From: Nitrospira sp.
Lineage (GTDB): Bacteria; Nitrospirota; Nitrospiria; Nitrospirales; Nitrospiraceae
Assembly (NCBI GenBank): GCA_015904055.1
Contig: JABMDE010000042.1
Location: 1 to 9,284 of the forward strand
Length of the DNA: 9,284 bases
Reading direction: 5' to 3'
Below are positions 1 to 6,867 of the stretch, piece by piece. The position numbers were made by a program, and so were the translations under genes. Every line of letters begins with the position of its first letter. The stretch's first letter is position 1. The notes under the pieces are model-generated. The model worked only from the letters and a program-made list of their open reading frames with translations, made no database searches and was not told where the DNA came from.

Positions 1-2254
1 CCATCGCGGCGAACAGGCTGTCCTGGCCCAACTCAAAGAGCTGGCATCCCAAAACACCGTCGCTCGTTCACTGATCGGCATGGGCTACTACGATTGCGTA
101 ACGCCCGGTGTGATCCAGCGAAACATTCTGGAAAATCCCGCCTGGTACACGCAATACACACCCTATCAGGCCGAGATCGCACAGGGCCGTCTCGAAGCGT
201 TGGTCAACTTTCAAACGATGGTCGCGGACTTGACCGGCCTGCCGCTGTCGAATGCGTCGCTGTTGGACGAAGCCACAGCCGCCGCGGAAGCGATGGCGAT
301 GTGTGATGTCATCGCTCGCAACGCAGGTGGGGAACGGAAGGAATTCTTCGTCTCACGTGATTGCCATCCCCAAACTCTGGCCGTGCTGCAGACAAGAGCC
401 GAACCGCTCAATATCACGATCCGGACCGGACCGGCCTCTTCTGTCGATTGTTCGGATGGCAAGCTGTGCGGCCTCTTGCTGCAATACCCGGCAACGGACG
501 GTTACGTAAGCGATTACAGCGCCTTGGTGGCGAGCGCCCATGAGTCCGGCGTCCTCGTCGTAGTGGCGACGGATCTCCTGGCTCTGACATTGCTCCGTCC
601 ACCAGGAGAATTCGGCGCCGACATTGCGGTCGGATCGACGCAACGATTCGGCGTCCCGATCGGGTTCGGCGGACCGCACGCCGCCTTCTTGGCCACGAAA
701 GAAGACTACAAGCGGCAGATGCCGGGCCGCATCGTCGGCGTATCCAAAGATGTGACGGGAAAGCCGGCAATCCGGCTTTCGCTTCAAACGCGGGAGCAGC
801 ATATCCGGCGGGAGAAAGCCACGAGCAATATCTGCACAGCCCAAGTCCTGTTGGCCGTCATGGCCGGCATGTATGCGGTGTACCACGGTCCGGAAGGGCT
901 ACGCCGCATAGCCGAGCGCGTACGCGGACTCACCTTGCTGCTGGCCGAAGGGTTGCGGCGGCTTGGATTTGATGTGTTGCCGAAAGTCTTCTTCGATACG
1001 ATCCGCGTGCCCCTCGCCCGAACCCAAGCCGATCAAATTGTGCTGCGCGCGAGCGAGCAGGGGATCAATCTCAGACACTATGAAGACGGCTCTATCGGTC
1101 TGTCGCTCGACGAAGTCAGCTCGGATGATGAAGTCCGTCGTCTGTTGGAGATCTTCGTAGGGCATGACCGGCTGCCGTTCAAGCTCTCGGAGCTGATTCA
1201 CGCGATCGATCTTGGCTATCCTGCGTCATTGGCCAGAGCGAGCAAATATCTGACGCACGAGATCTTCAATCGGCACCACTCCGAGCACGAGATGCTCCGC
1301 TATCTCCATCGGTTGCAGGCGAAGGATCTGTCGCTGGTGCACTCCATGATTCCCCTCGGCTCCTGCACGATGAAGCTGAACGGGACGTCGGAAATGCTGC
1401 CGGTGACGTGGCCGGAGTTTGCCCGGCTGCATCCCTTTGCTCCGGAGGAACAGACCCGTGGCTATCGGGAGATGATCCGGCAACTCGAAGCGTGGCTGGC
1501 TGAAATCTCCGGATTCACGGCTTTCTCAGTCCAGCCGAATGCCGGCTCACAGGGTGAATATGCGGGCCTGATGGTCATCCGGGCTTACCATCGATCGAGA
1601 GGAGAGACGCATCGGGACGTCTGTTTGATTCCCGTGTCGGCCCATGGGACGAATCCTGCCAGCGCCGCTATGGCCGGCATGACCGTCGTCGTGGTGGCCT
1701 GTGATCGGCAGGGCAACGTAGATCTTGATGATCTTGAAGCCAAGGCGGCTGAACACCGGGATCGCTTGTCGGCGGTGATGCTGACCTATCCCTCTACGCA
1801 CGGCGTGTTTGAGGCAGGCGTGCGGCGCATTTGCCAAATCATCCACACCCATGGCGGACAGGTCTATATGGACGGCGCCAATATGAATGCCATGGTGGGG
1901 CTCTGCCGTCCTGGCGACATCGGCGCGGACATCTGCCACCTCAATCTCCATAAGACCTTTTGCATTCCGCACGGCGGCGGCGGACCAGGCGTCGGTCCCA
2001 TCGGAGCGGCGCAGCATCTCGCACCCTTCCTGCCCGGACATCCCGTGATACAACTCGGAGGACCTGAGGCGATCGGTCCGGTGTCCGCCGCGCCATTCGG
2101 CAGCGCCGGTATCCTTCCGATTTCATGGGTCTATATCGCACTGATGGGCCGTGACGGATTGACCAAAGCCACACAAGTCGCCATTCTGAACTCCAACTAC
2201 ATGATATATCGTGCCTGCGATGCGATGCTCTCATATCAAACCTCCTGCGGTTGA
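1..2254 (+). CDS. gcvP: Glycine dehydrogenase (decarboxylating), P protein, 5'-partial in window and C-terminally truncated
   Basis: P protein of the glycine cleavage system: the PLP enzyme that decarboxylates glycine and passes the aminomethyl group to the lipoyl arm of H protein. The frame is already open at base 2, so the true start lies upstream; the ATG at 80 is internal (IGMGYY context). Both halves of the single-chain enzyme are recognisable: [12 protein letters not shown] and GFGGPHAAF in the N-terminal half, then [13 protein letters not shown] (about residue 423 counted from the ATG at 80), [19 protein letters not shown], and the PLP-lysine motif [16 protein letters not shown] with Lys at 1952-1954. 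Similarity runs through [13 protein letters not shown] and stops at about 2204. The last 16 codons look unrelated to the family. From memory of E. coli GcvP (957 aa), about 170 C-terminal residues are missing, so activity is doubtful. Family identity is very sure; whether the truncation is biological or an assembly effect is open. Confidence 0.95.
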   Translation, partial: HRGEQAVLAQLKELASQNTVARSLIGMGYYDCVTPGVIQRNILENPAWYTQYTPYQAEIAQGRLEALVNFQTMVADLTGLPLSNASLLDEATAAAEAMAMCDVIARNAGGERKEFFVSRDCHPQTLAVLQTRAEPLNITIRTGPASSVDCSDGKLCGLLLQYPATDGYVSDYSALVASAHESGVLVVVATDLLALTLLRPPGEFGADIAVGSTQRFGVPIGFGGPHAAFLATKEDYKRQMPGRIVGVSKDVTGKPAIRLSLQTREQHIRREKATSNICTAQVLLAVMAGMYAVYHGPEGLRRIAERVRGLTLLLAEGLRRLGFDVLPKVFFDTIRVPLARTQADQIVLRASEQGINLRHYEDGSIGLSLDEVSSDDEVRRLLEIFVGHDRLPFKLSELIHAIDLGYPASLARASKYLTHEIFNRHHSEHEMLRYLHRLQAKDLSLVHSMIPLGSCTMKLNGTSEMLPVTWPEFARLHPFAPEEQTRGYREMIRQLEAWLAEISGFTAFSVQPNAGSQGEYAGLMVIRAYHRSRGETHRDVCLIPVSAHGTNPASAAMAGMTVVVVACDRQGNVDLDDLEAKAAEHRDRLSAVMLTYPSTHGVFEAGVRRICQIIHTHGGQVYMDGANMNAMVGLCRPGDIGADICHLNLHKTFCIPHGGGGPGVGPIGAAQHLAPFLPGHPVIQLGGPEAIGPVSAAPFGSAGILPISWVYIALMGRDGLTKATQVAILNSNYMIYRACDAMLSYQTSCG

Positions 2255-2259
2255 TATGA
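2231..2259. repeat. Inverted repeat overlapping the stop codon of truncated gcvP
   Basis: A 9-base arm, TCATATCAA (2231-2239), is perfectly complementary to TTGATATGA (2251-2259). The stem extends by CC/GG past a bulged A, leaving a 6-base loop. The gcvP frame's TGA at 2252-2254 lies in the right arm. No T-run follows on either strand, so it is not a standard intrinsic terminator. It sits within 30 bases of the point where gcvP similarity ends and could be a rearrangement scar or chance. Confidence 0.5.
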
Positions 2260-2432
2260 TTCTACATCATTTCACATCTCGTGACGACACTATCTAGTCT
2301 TTCTTTACCTCATCGAGGTCGATCCTCACATTCACGTGACAATTTATCCCAAAATTGGTCCTGCCTGATATCGCCAGAAGAAACACGGCGCTATTTCGAT
2401 GAAACCCATTGATGGAAACGGGGAAAAAGGGT
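2255..2432. other. Gene-free spacer between truncated gcvP and tRNA-Leu
   Basis: 178 bases with no supported gene. Small inverted repeats occur (ACCTC/GAGGT at 2307-2319; CAATTT/AAATTG at 2340-2357), neither followed by a T-run on a sensible strand. The tRNA 3' flank on the minus strand has only CCCTTTTTCCCC with no preceding hairpin beyond the tRNA itself. No residual gcvP C-terminal sequence was recognised. Confidence 0.5.
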
Positions 2433-2519
2433 TGGTGCCGAAGCCGGGATTTGAACCCGGACACCCGTGAGGGCGCTAGACCCTGAATCTAGTGCGTCTG
2501 CCAGTTCCGCCACTTCGGC
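2433..2519 (-). tRNA. tRNA-Leu, anticodon CAG
   Basis: Read on the minus strand, the acceptor arms are GCCGAAG (2519-2513) and CTTCGGC (2443-2437), followed by discriminator A (2436) and an encoded CCA (2435-2433). The anticodon stem CTAGA/TCTAG encloses the loop TTCAGGG, giving anticodon CAG, which reads CUG leucine codons. The variable arm is long with a CCC/GGG stem, as expected for a class II tRNA, and the T arm carries GTTCAAA between CCGG-type stem strands. It is 87 nt including CCA. It is intact, although the protein genes on both sides have lost their 3' ends. Confidence 0.97.
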
Positions 2520-2538
2520 TCTGCCATAGGAAAGGTGG

Positions 2539-2568
2539 ATTATCCTGAATTGTAAGGAGTTCCGTCAA
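2539..2568 (-). promoter_or_regulatory. Sigma70-type promoter of tRNA-Leu
   Basis: On the minus strand, TTGACG (2568-2563) and GATAAT (2544-2539) are separated by 18 bases; five of six positions match consensus in each box. A start about 7 bases past the -10 box would fall near 2532, a short leader before the mature tRNA end at 2519. The position fits a dedicated tRNA promoter. Confidence 0.7.
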
Positions 2569-2593
2569 GCGAAGAGACACACTATCTTTAGCC

Positions 2594-3838
2594 CTATCCA
2601 CCTGCCTGAACCGATGCATCGTGCGCTGCCCAGCAACCTGCCGCGGCAATCTCACGAAGGTCTCCGCTCATGATAATCCGTTCGCGCACCAAGCCGGATG
2701 CGGCCAGCAGCGAGGCGGCGCCGATTCGCGGCGCTTCATCAGCAATCAATATATCGAACGGCACACGGCTGAAAAGCGGGTCGCTTGCCACTCGAACAGG
2801 CGTGGCCGCCACCAACCGGCGATTTTGAATGAACGCCTGGCGGTTCGGATCCGCCTCGGCAGCCAGCAACTCACGGATTTTCTTCGTTCCTCCCAACTTG
2901 GTGACCGCTTCTTTGAGATCCTCAGCCTCCTGACGCAGTTCCCTTGGAACAGCCGCTTCTGGAACCAATTGTCGAATGCGGCCTTTGGCCACATCAAGCT
3001 CCTGGTCCAATCCATCGATCTGCCGCTGATAGAGCACACGGTATTGCGTGAGTGATTCCACATTCTTTCCGACCGTCTGCATCGTGAGCCGCTGAAACAG
3101 CGTGAGGTTCTCGTATTCGGCCAGGGTCGCGCCAACCTCCGCGAGTTTCGCTTGCACGTCCCTCAACTGGGTGACGAGACGCCATTCAAGTAAACGGACT
3201 TCGTCCAAGTCCTTTTGTTTTTGAGCCTTGCCGGCCAGAAAGGGGGCCAATTCCCGGAACCGCTCGTATTTGCGCCGCAGAGAGGCCTTCTCCGTTTGAG
3301 ATCTGGCATAAAACTGATGCATTTGTGCCTCGAAGCCCAACTCCTGAAGATCGATGCCGTGACCCTGCAACGTAATCGGCATTTCATACCGGCTGAGCCA
3401 TGTCTTGTAGTTGAGGCCCCCGGCTTTCATCGTGCGGGCGATCAGACCGACGATGTCGTCAGATTCTTCATGATCGGGACTGATCAACAGAATGCGCTTG
3501 TTGGCGCGAATCAGCTCCATCGCCAGGCTGGCCAGCTTGTGACGGCGCTGCGACTGATCATCCGACCACAAGGTTGTGAGGACCGACGACGCAGAGGATG
3601 GCATCTTCGACGCATCTTCCGGTGATGCAAGCCAGGGGACTACGCGCTCGGAGAGACCAAGACTTTGTGCATCGGCCTTTGCGACCATATCCTTCAACCG
3701 GTTGGCCGACGTGCTCAGAAGCCCGGCCTGGTCCGGGATCAGTGTGACAGAAGACGGCGAGGCTCCGAGGGAATCGATGACCTGCACGAGGAGTGCGTTG
3801 CCCTTCTGGCGCAGAACGATCCCTTCGGTCGGATCCAT
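2594..3838 (-). CDS. Degenerate SF1 (Dna2/NAM7/Upf1-like) helicase-like protein, probably incomplete
   Basis: 414 residues from the ATG at 3838. The N-terminus (MDPTEGIVLRQKGNALLVQV) resembles the small beta domain before SF1B helicase cores. ANKRILLISPDHEESDDIV (about 112-130) resembles motif Ia, but the preceding stretch has no GxxGxGK[ST] Walker A. Residues about 175-320 are charged and heptad-like, a probable coiled-coil insert such as SF1B proteins carry. RLVAATPVRV (341-350), FDILIADEAPRI (361-372, DEAD-like motif II) and RIIMSGDLREI (387-397, motif III GD) follow. The protein then ends in AGCWAAHDASVQAGG with no second RecA domain, so helicase activity is unlikely. No ribosome-binding site precedes 3838. 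The frame is open back to 3907 without another standard start, so it may have lost its own 5' end or be read as a frameshifted continuation of the ThyX-like gene. Family call is moderate; function unknown. Confidence 0.6.
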   Translation of the reverse strand: MDPTEGIVLRQKGNALLVQVIDSLGASPSSVTLIPDQAGLLSTSANRLKDMVAKADAQSLGLSERVVPWLASPEDASKMPSSASSVLTTLWSDDQSQRRHKLASLAMELIRANKRILLISPDHEESDDIVGLIARTMKAGGLNYKTWLSRYEMPITLQGHGIDLQELGFEAQMHQFYARSQTEKASLRRKYERFRELAPFLAGKAQKQKDLDEVRLLEWRLVTQLRDVQAKLAEVGATLAEYENLTLFQRLTMQTVGKNVESLTQYRVLYQRQIDGLDQELDVAKGRIRQLVPEAAVPRELRQEAEDLKEAVTKLGGTKKIRELLAAEADPNRQAFIQNRRLVAATPVRVASDPLFSRVPFDILIADEAPRIGAASLLAASGLVRERIIMSGDLREIAAAGCWAAHDASVQAGG

Positions 3839-4328
3839 CTCGTCGGAGGTGACGATGGACAGAGGCAGGTCGTTCCGGGCGGGGGTCCCGTTCAGAAAGA
3901 TAGGCGATCAAGGGATCGTGCAACAGCCGGTAGACTTCGGACAGGCTGCGCAGAATGCCTTCGTAGACCGCTTCGGTTTCACTCCCTCGAATCTGGCCCG
4001 GGACATACCATCGGCTCGACGCAAAATTCTGGTACCGGCTGGATTTGGCCTGACCGTCCCAGAGTGGCTCGTCTTCCAGCCGGATCGCTGCAAGCTCGGA
4101 GATTTCTTCAAAACAGACGACGACGTGGCCCAGGTCTGCAATCGAAGCATGGCCGTAGTCGAAGTAGAACTGCTCCCAGAACTTCTCCGAAGAGTGGCCG
4201 TGGACCCATGTGATGCTGTTTTCGATGGAGTCGGGCGACCGGCTATAGCGCGCCAAGGCGTAGGCGGACTTCTCCGGAGGCATGGGCGCGATGGCCATCA
4301 CACGGCGGCCGGATTGATCCTGACTCAT
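3558..4328 (-). pseudogene. ThyX-like (FAD-dependent thymidylate synthase family) N-terminal fragment
   Basis: Starts at ATG 4328, with AGGA seven bases upstream and a promoter at 4367-4395, so the 5' end looks genuine. Residues 1-149 resemble ThyX-family proteins: ALARYSRSPDSI near 24-35, FDYGHASIADLGHV (56-69) matching the family's helix with conserved His/Ser, and AKSSRYQNF (94-102) where ThyX proteins carry the RHRxxSxxxxS[QR]Y-type FAD/dUMP signature. The signature is altered, as I recall for N-terminal halves of long tandem ThyX-like proteins (about 500 residues). Similarity fades after LIAYLSERDP (140-149, to about 3882). From there to the stop at 3558 the frame is Arg/Pro/His-rich and overlaps the helicase-like frame, so it is out-of-frame noise. 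The catalytic remainder is absent. A ThyX-derived 5' fragment is likely; activity is unlikely. Confidence 0.65.
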
Positions 4329-4366
4329 AGACCGTTCCTAATTCTGGTACAGAACGAAGGAGGCGC

Positions 4367-4395
4367 ACTATACCTCTCGTACCGATAAGGCGCAA
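4367..4395 (-). promoter_or_regulatory. Promoter of the ThyX-like gene
   Basis: On the minus strand, TTGCGC (4395-4390) and TATAGT (4372-4367) have an ideal 17-base spacer. The -10 box is strong and the -35 weak. It lies about 40 bases upstream of the start codon at 4328 and back to back with the hisS promoter, 11 bases separating the two -35 boxes. Confidence 0.55.
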
Positions 4396-4406
4396 GATCG
4401 GCTCCG

Positions 4407-4436
4407 TTGACTTGCCTCAGAACGCGCCGCTATAGT
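4407..4436 (+). promoter_or_regulatory. Sigma70-type promoter of hisS
   Basis: TTGACT (4407-4412) and TATAGT (4431-4436) with an 18-base spacer; each box matches five of six consensus positions. A start near 4443 gives a leader of roughly 70 nt before the hisS ATG at 4516, containing the inverted repeat at 4455-4498. Confidence 0.7.
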
Positions 4437-4454
4437 TCGCTGAAACTGGGTAGT

Positions 4455-4498
4455 GGTGAGGGGTTCCACATGAGGCGCCTCACGCCTAACCCCGCACC
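4455..4498 (+). promoter_or_regulatory. Strong stem-loop in the hisS 5' leader
   Basis: GGTGAGGGGTT (4455-4465) pairs with AACCCCGCACC (4488-4498) in 10 of 11 positions. Inside the loop is a perfect 12-base palindrome, TGAGGCGCCTCA (4471-4482). An alternative pairing, GTGAGG (4456-4461) with CCTCAC (4478-4483), excludes the outer stem. The structure ends 17 bases before the hisS ATG, so it could affect ribosome access; there is no T-run for an attenuator. It could instead be a DNA palindrome bound by a regulator. Confidence 0.5.
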
Positions 4499-4515
4499 CC
4501 TTACCGGTTCTGGGT

Positions 4516-5778
4516 ATGATCAAAGGCATTAAGGGCGTCAAAGACCTTCTTCCGGAAGAGACTCCCCGTTGGCGTCTCATCGAAGACACTGCCCGGCAGT
4601 GGGCCGTCCGTTATGGTTTTCAGGAAATTCGCGTCCCGATTTTCGAAGTCACGACCCTGTTCGCCCGAAGCATCGGGGCATCGACCGACATTGTCGAAAA
4701 AGAGATGTACACATTCCAGGACCGGGACGGCACCTCGCTTACACTCCGGCCCGAAGGAACCGCAGGAACCGTTCGTGCCTTTATCGAACACAATCGCGCT
4801 GCCGATCCTTTGCCACAAAAGTATTTCTATATGGGACCGATGTTTCGTCATGAGCGGCCTCAGGCCGGCCGCCTTCGCCAATTTCACCAGTTTGGCATCG
4901 AGTCGTTGGGCACATCGGACCCTCGCGCCGACGTTGAAGTCATCGCATTGTTATGGCGGATTCTTTCGGACCTGAACCTTCCGGCCCTGACCCTGGAGAT
5001 CAACAACCTTGGCTATACCGCTGATCGAGACTCCTATCGTCCCCTGCTGGTTGCCTATCTCACGCGGGACAAGGAGCGGCTCTGCGGAAATTGCCAGCGG
5101 CGTGTCGAGACAAATCCGCTCAGGGTTTTGGATTGCAAAGTTCCTGAGTGTCGGGCTGCCACTGAAGCGGCTCCCCGGCTCGCCGATTCCCTTTCGGAAA
5201 AGGCACGCGCATATTTTGCCGCTGTGCTAGCCGGCCTCGACGCCATTGGAATTCCTTATCGACTAAACCACCGGCTCGTTCGAGGGCTTGATTATTACTG
5301 TCTCACGACCTTTGAGGTCACATCGACAAGTTTAGGTGCGCAAAATGCGGTAGGAGCCGGCGGGCGCTACGATGGCCTTATCGAGACCCTTGGTGGTCCA
5401 CCAACCCCGGCTGTCGGCTTTGCGCTTGGATTGGAACGGATGGCGATGATGCTCTCCGAGACGGCGCCTGTCTCGCTCCCCGGATCCACGACCGTCTATA
5501 TTGCGGGGTTCGGCAACCAGGGATCAGCGACGGGTCTTTCTGCCCTTGAGGAACTTCGTTTGGCGGGAATCCGGGCGATCTCTGATTTTCGAGCCGGTAC
5601 GCTCAAATCCCACCTGCGCCAGGCAGATAGGTCCGGCTCAAGATTTACTTTGATCATCGGAGATGATGAGGTTGCGAAAGGTACCGGTATCCTCCGTGAT
5701 ATGACCACAAAAGCTCAACATGATGTTCCTCTCTCCTCTCTCAGTCGTGACATTTCCTCTCTCCTTCTCGCTTCCTAA
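4516..5778 (+). CDS. hisS: Histidine-tRNA ligase (HisRS)
   Basis: Class II aminoacyl-tRNA synthetase that charges tRNA-His in the cytoplasm. At 420 residues it is a normal bacterial length and appears complete. The start MIKGIKGVKDLLPEE is the canonical HisRS N-terminus, so ATG 4516 is well supported despite a weak ribosome-binding site. Class II motif 2 is FYMGPMFRHERPQAGRLRQF (104-123). The HisRS-specific histidine motif LVRGLDYY (254-261) carries catalytic Arg256; AGGRYDGL is at 281-288 and motif 3, GFALGLERMAMML, at 301-313. The C-terminal anticodon-binding domain spans about 325-420. Four cysteines (190, 193, 207, 212) lie in the insertion domain as CxxC...CxxxxC, a possible metal site of a type I have seen in other bacterial HisRS. 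It is transcribed toward the DsrE-like genes and dnaA, from the promoter at 4407-4436 through a structured leader. Confidence 0.97.
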   Translation: MIKGIKGVKDLLPEETPRWRLIEDTARQWAVRYGFQEIRVPIFEVTTLFARSIGASTDIVEKEMYTFQDRDGTSLTLRPEGTAGTVRAFIEHNRAADPLPQKYFYMGPMFRHERPQAGRLRQFHQFGIESLGTSDPRADVEVIALLWRILSDLNLPALTLEINNLGYTADRDSYRPLLVAYLTRDKERLCGNCQRRVETNPLRVLDCKVPECRAATEAAPRLADSLSEKARAYFAAVLAGLDAIGIPYRLNHRLVRGLDYYCLTTFEVTSTSLGAQNAVGAGGRYDGLIETLGGPPTPAVGFALGLERMAMMLSETAPVSLPGSTTVYIAGFGNQGSATGLSALEELRLAGIRAISDFRAGTLKSHLRQADRSGSRFTLIIGDDEVAKGTGILRDMTTKAQHDVPLSSLSRDISSLLLAS

Positions 5779-5785
5779 TCCCGAT

Positions 5786-5886
5786 TTTTCCCATTGACTT
5801 TTTCCTCAAAAACTCTTACTTTTTCACTGTAATATAAAACTCATAAGTATATGATTATTTAATATGAATTCCTGTGAATTATTAAG
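5786..5886. other. AT-rich intergenic stretch between hisS and the DsrE-like gene
   Basis: About 100 bases, strongly AT-rich compared with the flanking genes and preceded by pyrimidine tracts at the end of hisS. It holds TTGACT (5794-5799) with no good -10 box at normal spacing, AT-rich -10-like words (TAATAT at 5830 and 5860), and one near-DnaA box, TGTGAATTA (5873-5881; reverse complement TAATTCACA, one mismatch to TTATNCACA). It probably carries the promoter of the downstream operon; a role as an extra unwinding region is speculative. Confidence 0.4.
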
Positions 5887-6204
5887 ATGAAACGGAAGCT
5901 CGGTCTCCTCCTTGCCTTACCCCCTTCCCATGAGAGTGCAGCGACAGTCCATGGACTGGCACAAGCCTCTCTTTCAGCCGGTCATGAAGTCTACCTCTAT
6001 CTCATCGATGAAGGGGTGAAAAACCTGGCTGATCCGCGATACCGACAGATTGCTCAATCGGGTGTCAAACTCTTTGCTTGCGCCTACGGGTGTCAGCAAC
6101 ATCTTGTCTCAACGGAAAACCTGGACCCGGCCATTTCGCTGTCCGGGCTCGTGGTCCTGTCTGGAATTATCGACGCCTGTGAACCGTTTCTTTCATTTAC
6201 CTGA
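5887..6204 (+). CDS. DsrE-family protein (DsrE/TusD-like)
   Basis: 105 residues. An in-frame TGA at 5875-5877 leaves ATG 5887 as the first usable start; no clear Shine-Dalgarno precedes it. The fold pattern fits the DsrE/YchN family: a hydrophobic first strand (KLGLLLALPP), a helix (SAATVHGLAQASLSAGH), a second strand (EVYLYLIDEGV), then a strand leading into a cysteine-bearing loop, LFACAYGCQQH, with Cys65 and Cys69. A third cysteine, Cys98, is near the end. DsrE/TusD proteins carry sulfur as persulfide on a loop cysteine in cytoplasmic sulfur relay, for sulfur oxidation or tRNA 2-thiouridine synthesis. Family assignment is good; the actual sulfur pathway cannot be told, as no dsrC/tusE or tusA is present here. 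It is first of three closely spaced genes, with 16 bases to the next start. Confidence 0.75.
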   Translation: MKRKLGLLLALPPSHESAATVHGLAQASLSAGHEVYLYLIDEGVKNLADPRYRQIAQSGVKLFACAYGCQQHLVSTENLDPAISLSGLVVLSGIIDACEPFLSFT

Positions 6205-6220
6205 GGTCACTCGACTGGTC

Positions 6221-6562
6221 ATGGCTAAAACTGTCGCGGTTGTCATTCAAGAGGATCCACGAAAAACCCATAGACCGGTTGAAGCTCTACGAATTGCGCT
6301 TGGCCTCGTTGCAGGGTGCCATACAACCACTGTTGTTCTACTCGGCGAAGCCCATCGTCTCCTTTCTGACGATCTTGATGATATCGTTGATGTCGACATA
6401 CTGGAAAAATACCTTCCCTCTGTCGAACACCTTGAAATTCCTTTTATCCTTCAATCGAAGACCGATTCGGCTCTGATCCGGAAAGAATTCTCTGTCCAGT
6501 ATGAGTCTGATGAAACTATTCGGGCTCTCATAACATCAATGGACCGTACTCTGATCTTTTAA
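6221..6562 (+). CDS. DsrF/TusC-like DsrE-family protein
   Basis: 113 residues from ATG 6221, preceded by GAGGT 13 bases upstream. The frame is open further left, but that part overlaps the DsrE-like gene in another frame and is not protein-like. MAKTVAVVIQ forms the first strand, ALRIALGLVAG the helix, TTTVVLLGEAHRLL the second strand, and the C-terminus MDRTLIF resembles the DVILRF ending of TusC/DsrF proteins. The only cysteine is Cys33, not in the usual active loop; TusC-type subunits are often structural partners rather than sulfur carriers. Paired with the DsrE-like protein upstream, it suggests a hetero-oligomeric DsrEF-type complex. The family call is by pattern only and moderately sure. 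Confidence 0.65.
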   Translation: MAKTVAVVIQEDPRKTHRPVEALRIALGLVAGCHTTTVVLLGEAHRLLSDDLDDIVDVDILEKYLPSVEHLEIPFILQSKTDSALIRKEFSVQYESDETIRALITSMDRTLIF

Positions 6563-6586
6563 CCGGTTATCAACCACAGGTTTCCT

Positions 6587-6829
6587 ATGTCTGTTCCTTT
6601 GTATCTCATTCGTCATTCGGTACAGACAATTTCCCCTGGGCTGTATTCTTCTAAGGACCGCAACGGTTCCGCCTGTACTATGAAAACCTCACTTGATTTA
6701 TCTTTCTCTAAGCAACCAGCTGTGACACTTCAGTCAACACAGGGTATTGATGGTGTACGGGAACAGACAATGACGTATGGACAGCTATTGGATATGATCC
6801 TACAAGCGTCAAAGGTTATTATCCTCTGA
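6587..6829 (+). CDS. Small protein of unknown function, possibly DsrH/TusB-like
   Basis: 80 residues, starting 24 bases after the DsrF-like stop. The ribosome-binding site is weak (AGG at 6578-6580). I do not recognise the N-terminal two thirds (VPLYLIRHSVQTISPGLYSS). The C-terminus, MTYGQLLDMILQASKVIIL, resembles the ending shared by DsrE-superfamily proteins: a helix followed by a last short strand. Third position in a DsrE-DsrF-x set is where dsrH/tusB sits in tusDCB operons, so a diverged TusB-like subunit is a reasonable guess. It has one cysteine (Cys30). The family's usual length is about 95 residues, so this is short. The main evidence is operon context. Confidence 0.5.
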   Translation: MSVPLYLIRHSVQTISPGLYSSKDRNGSACTMKTSLDLSFSKQPAVTLQSTQGIDGVREQTMTYGQLLDMILQASKVIIL

Positions 6830-6867
6830 CTCTTTACTCTTATATTTGCATATTAGAAGAAAATCAG

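Noticed and set aside
353..886. Minus-strand ORF of 177 codons inside gcvP
   Set aside because: Antisense shadow of a strongly conserved gene; long only because of GC-rich codons.
1547..2053. Minus-strand ORF of 168 codons inside gcvP
   Set aside because: Antisense to the PLP-lysine region of gcvP and not recognisable as a protein.
3576..4388. Plus-strand ORF of 270 codons antisense to the ThyX-like and helicase-like genes
   Set aside because: Arg/Gly/Ser-rich translation with no family resemblance. It lies opposite better-supported minus-strand frames and runs through the minus-strand promoter at its end.
6050..6220. Upstream extension of the DsrF-like gene to ATG 6050
   Set aside because: It overlaps the DsrE-like gene in another frame, and the added residues are not family-like; ATG 6221 begins the first beta strand.
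6567..6578. TTATCAACCACA as a DnaA box
   Set aside because: It resembles TTATCCACA only if three extra bases are allowed; no 9-mer in it matches the consensus within one mismatch.
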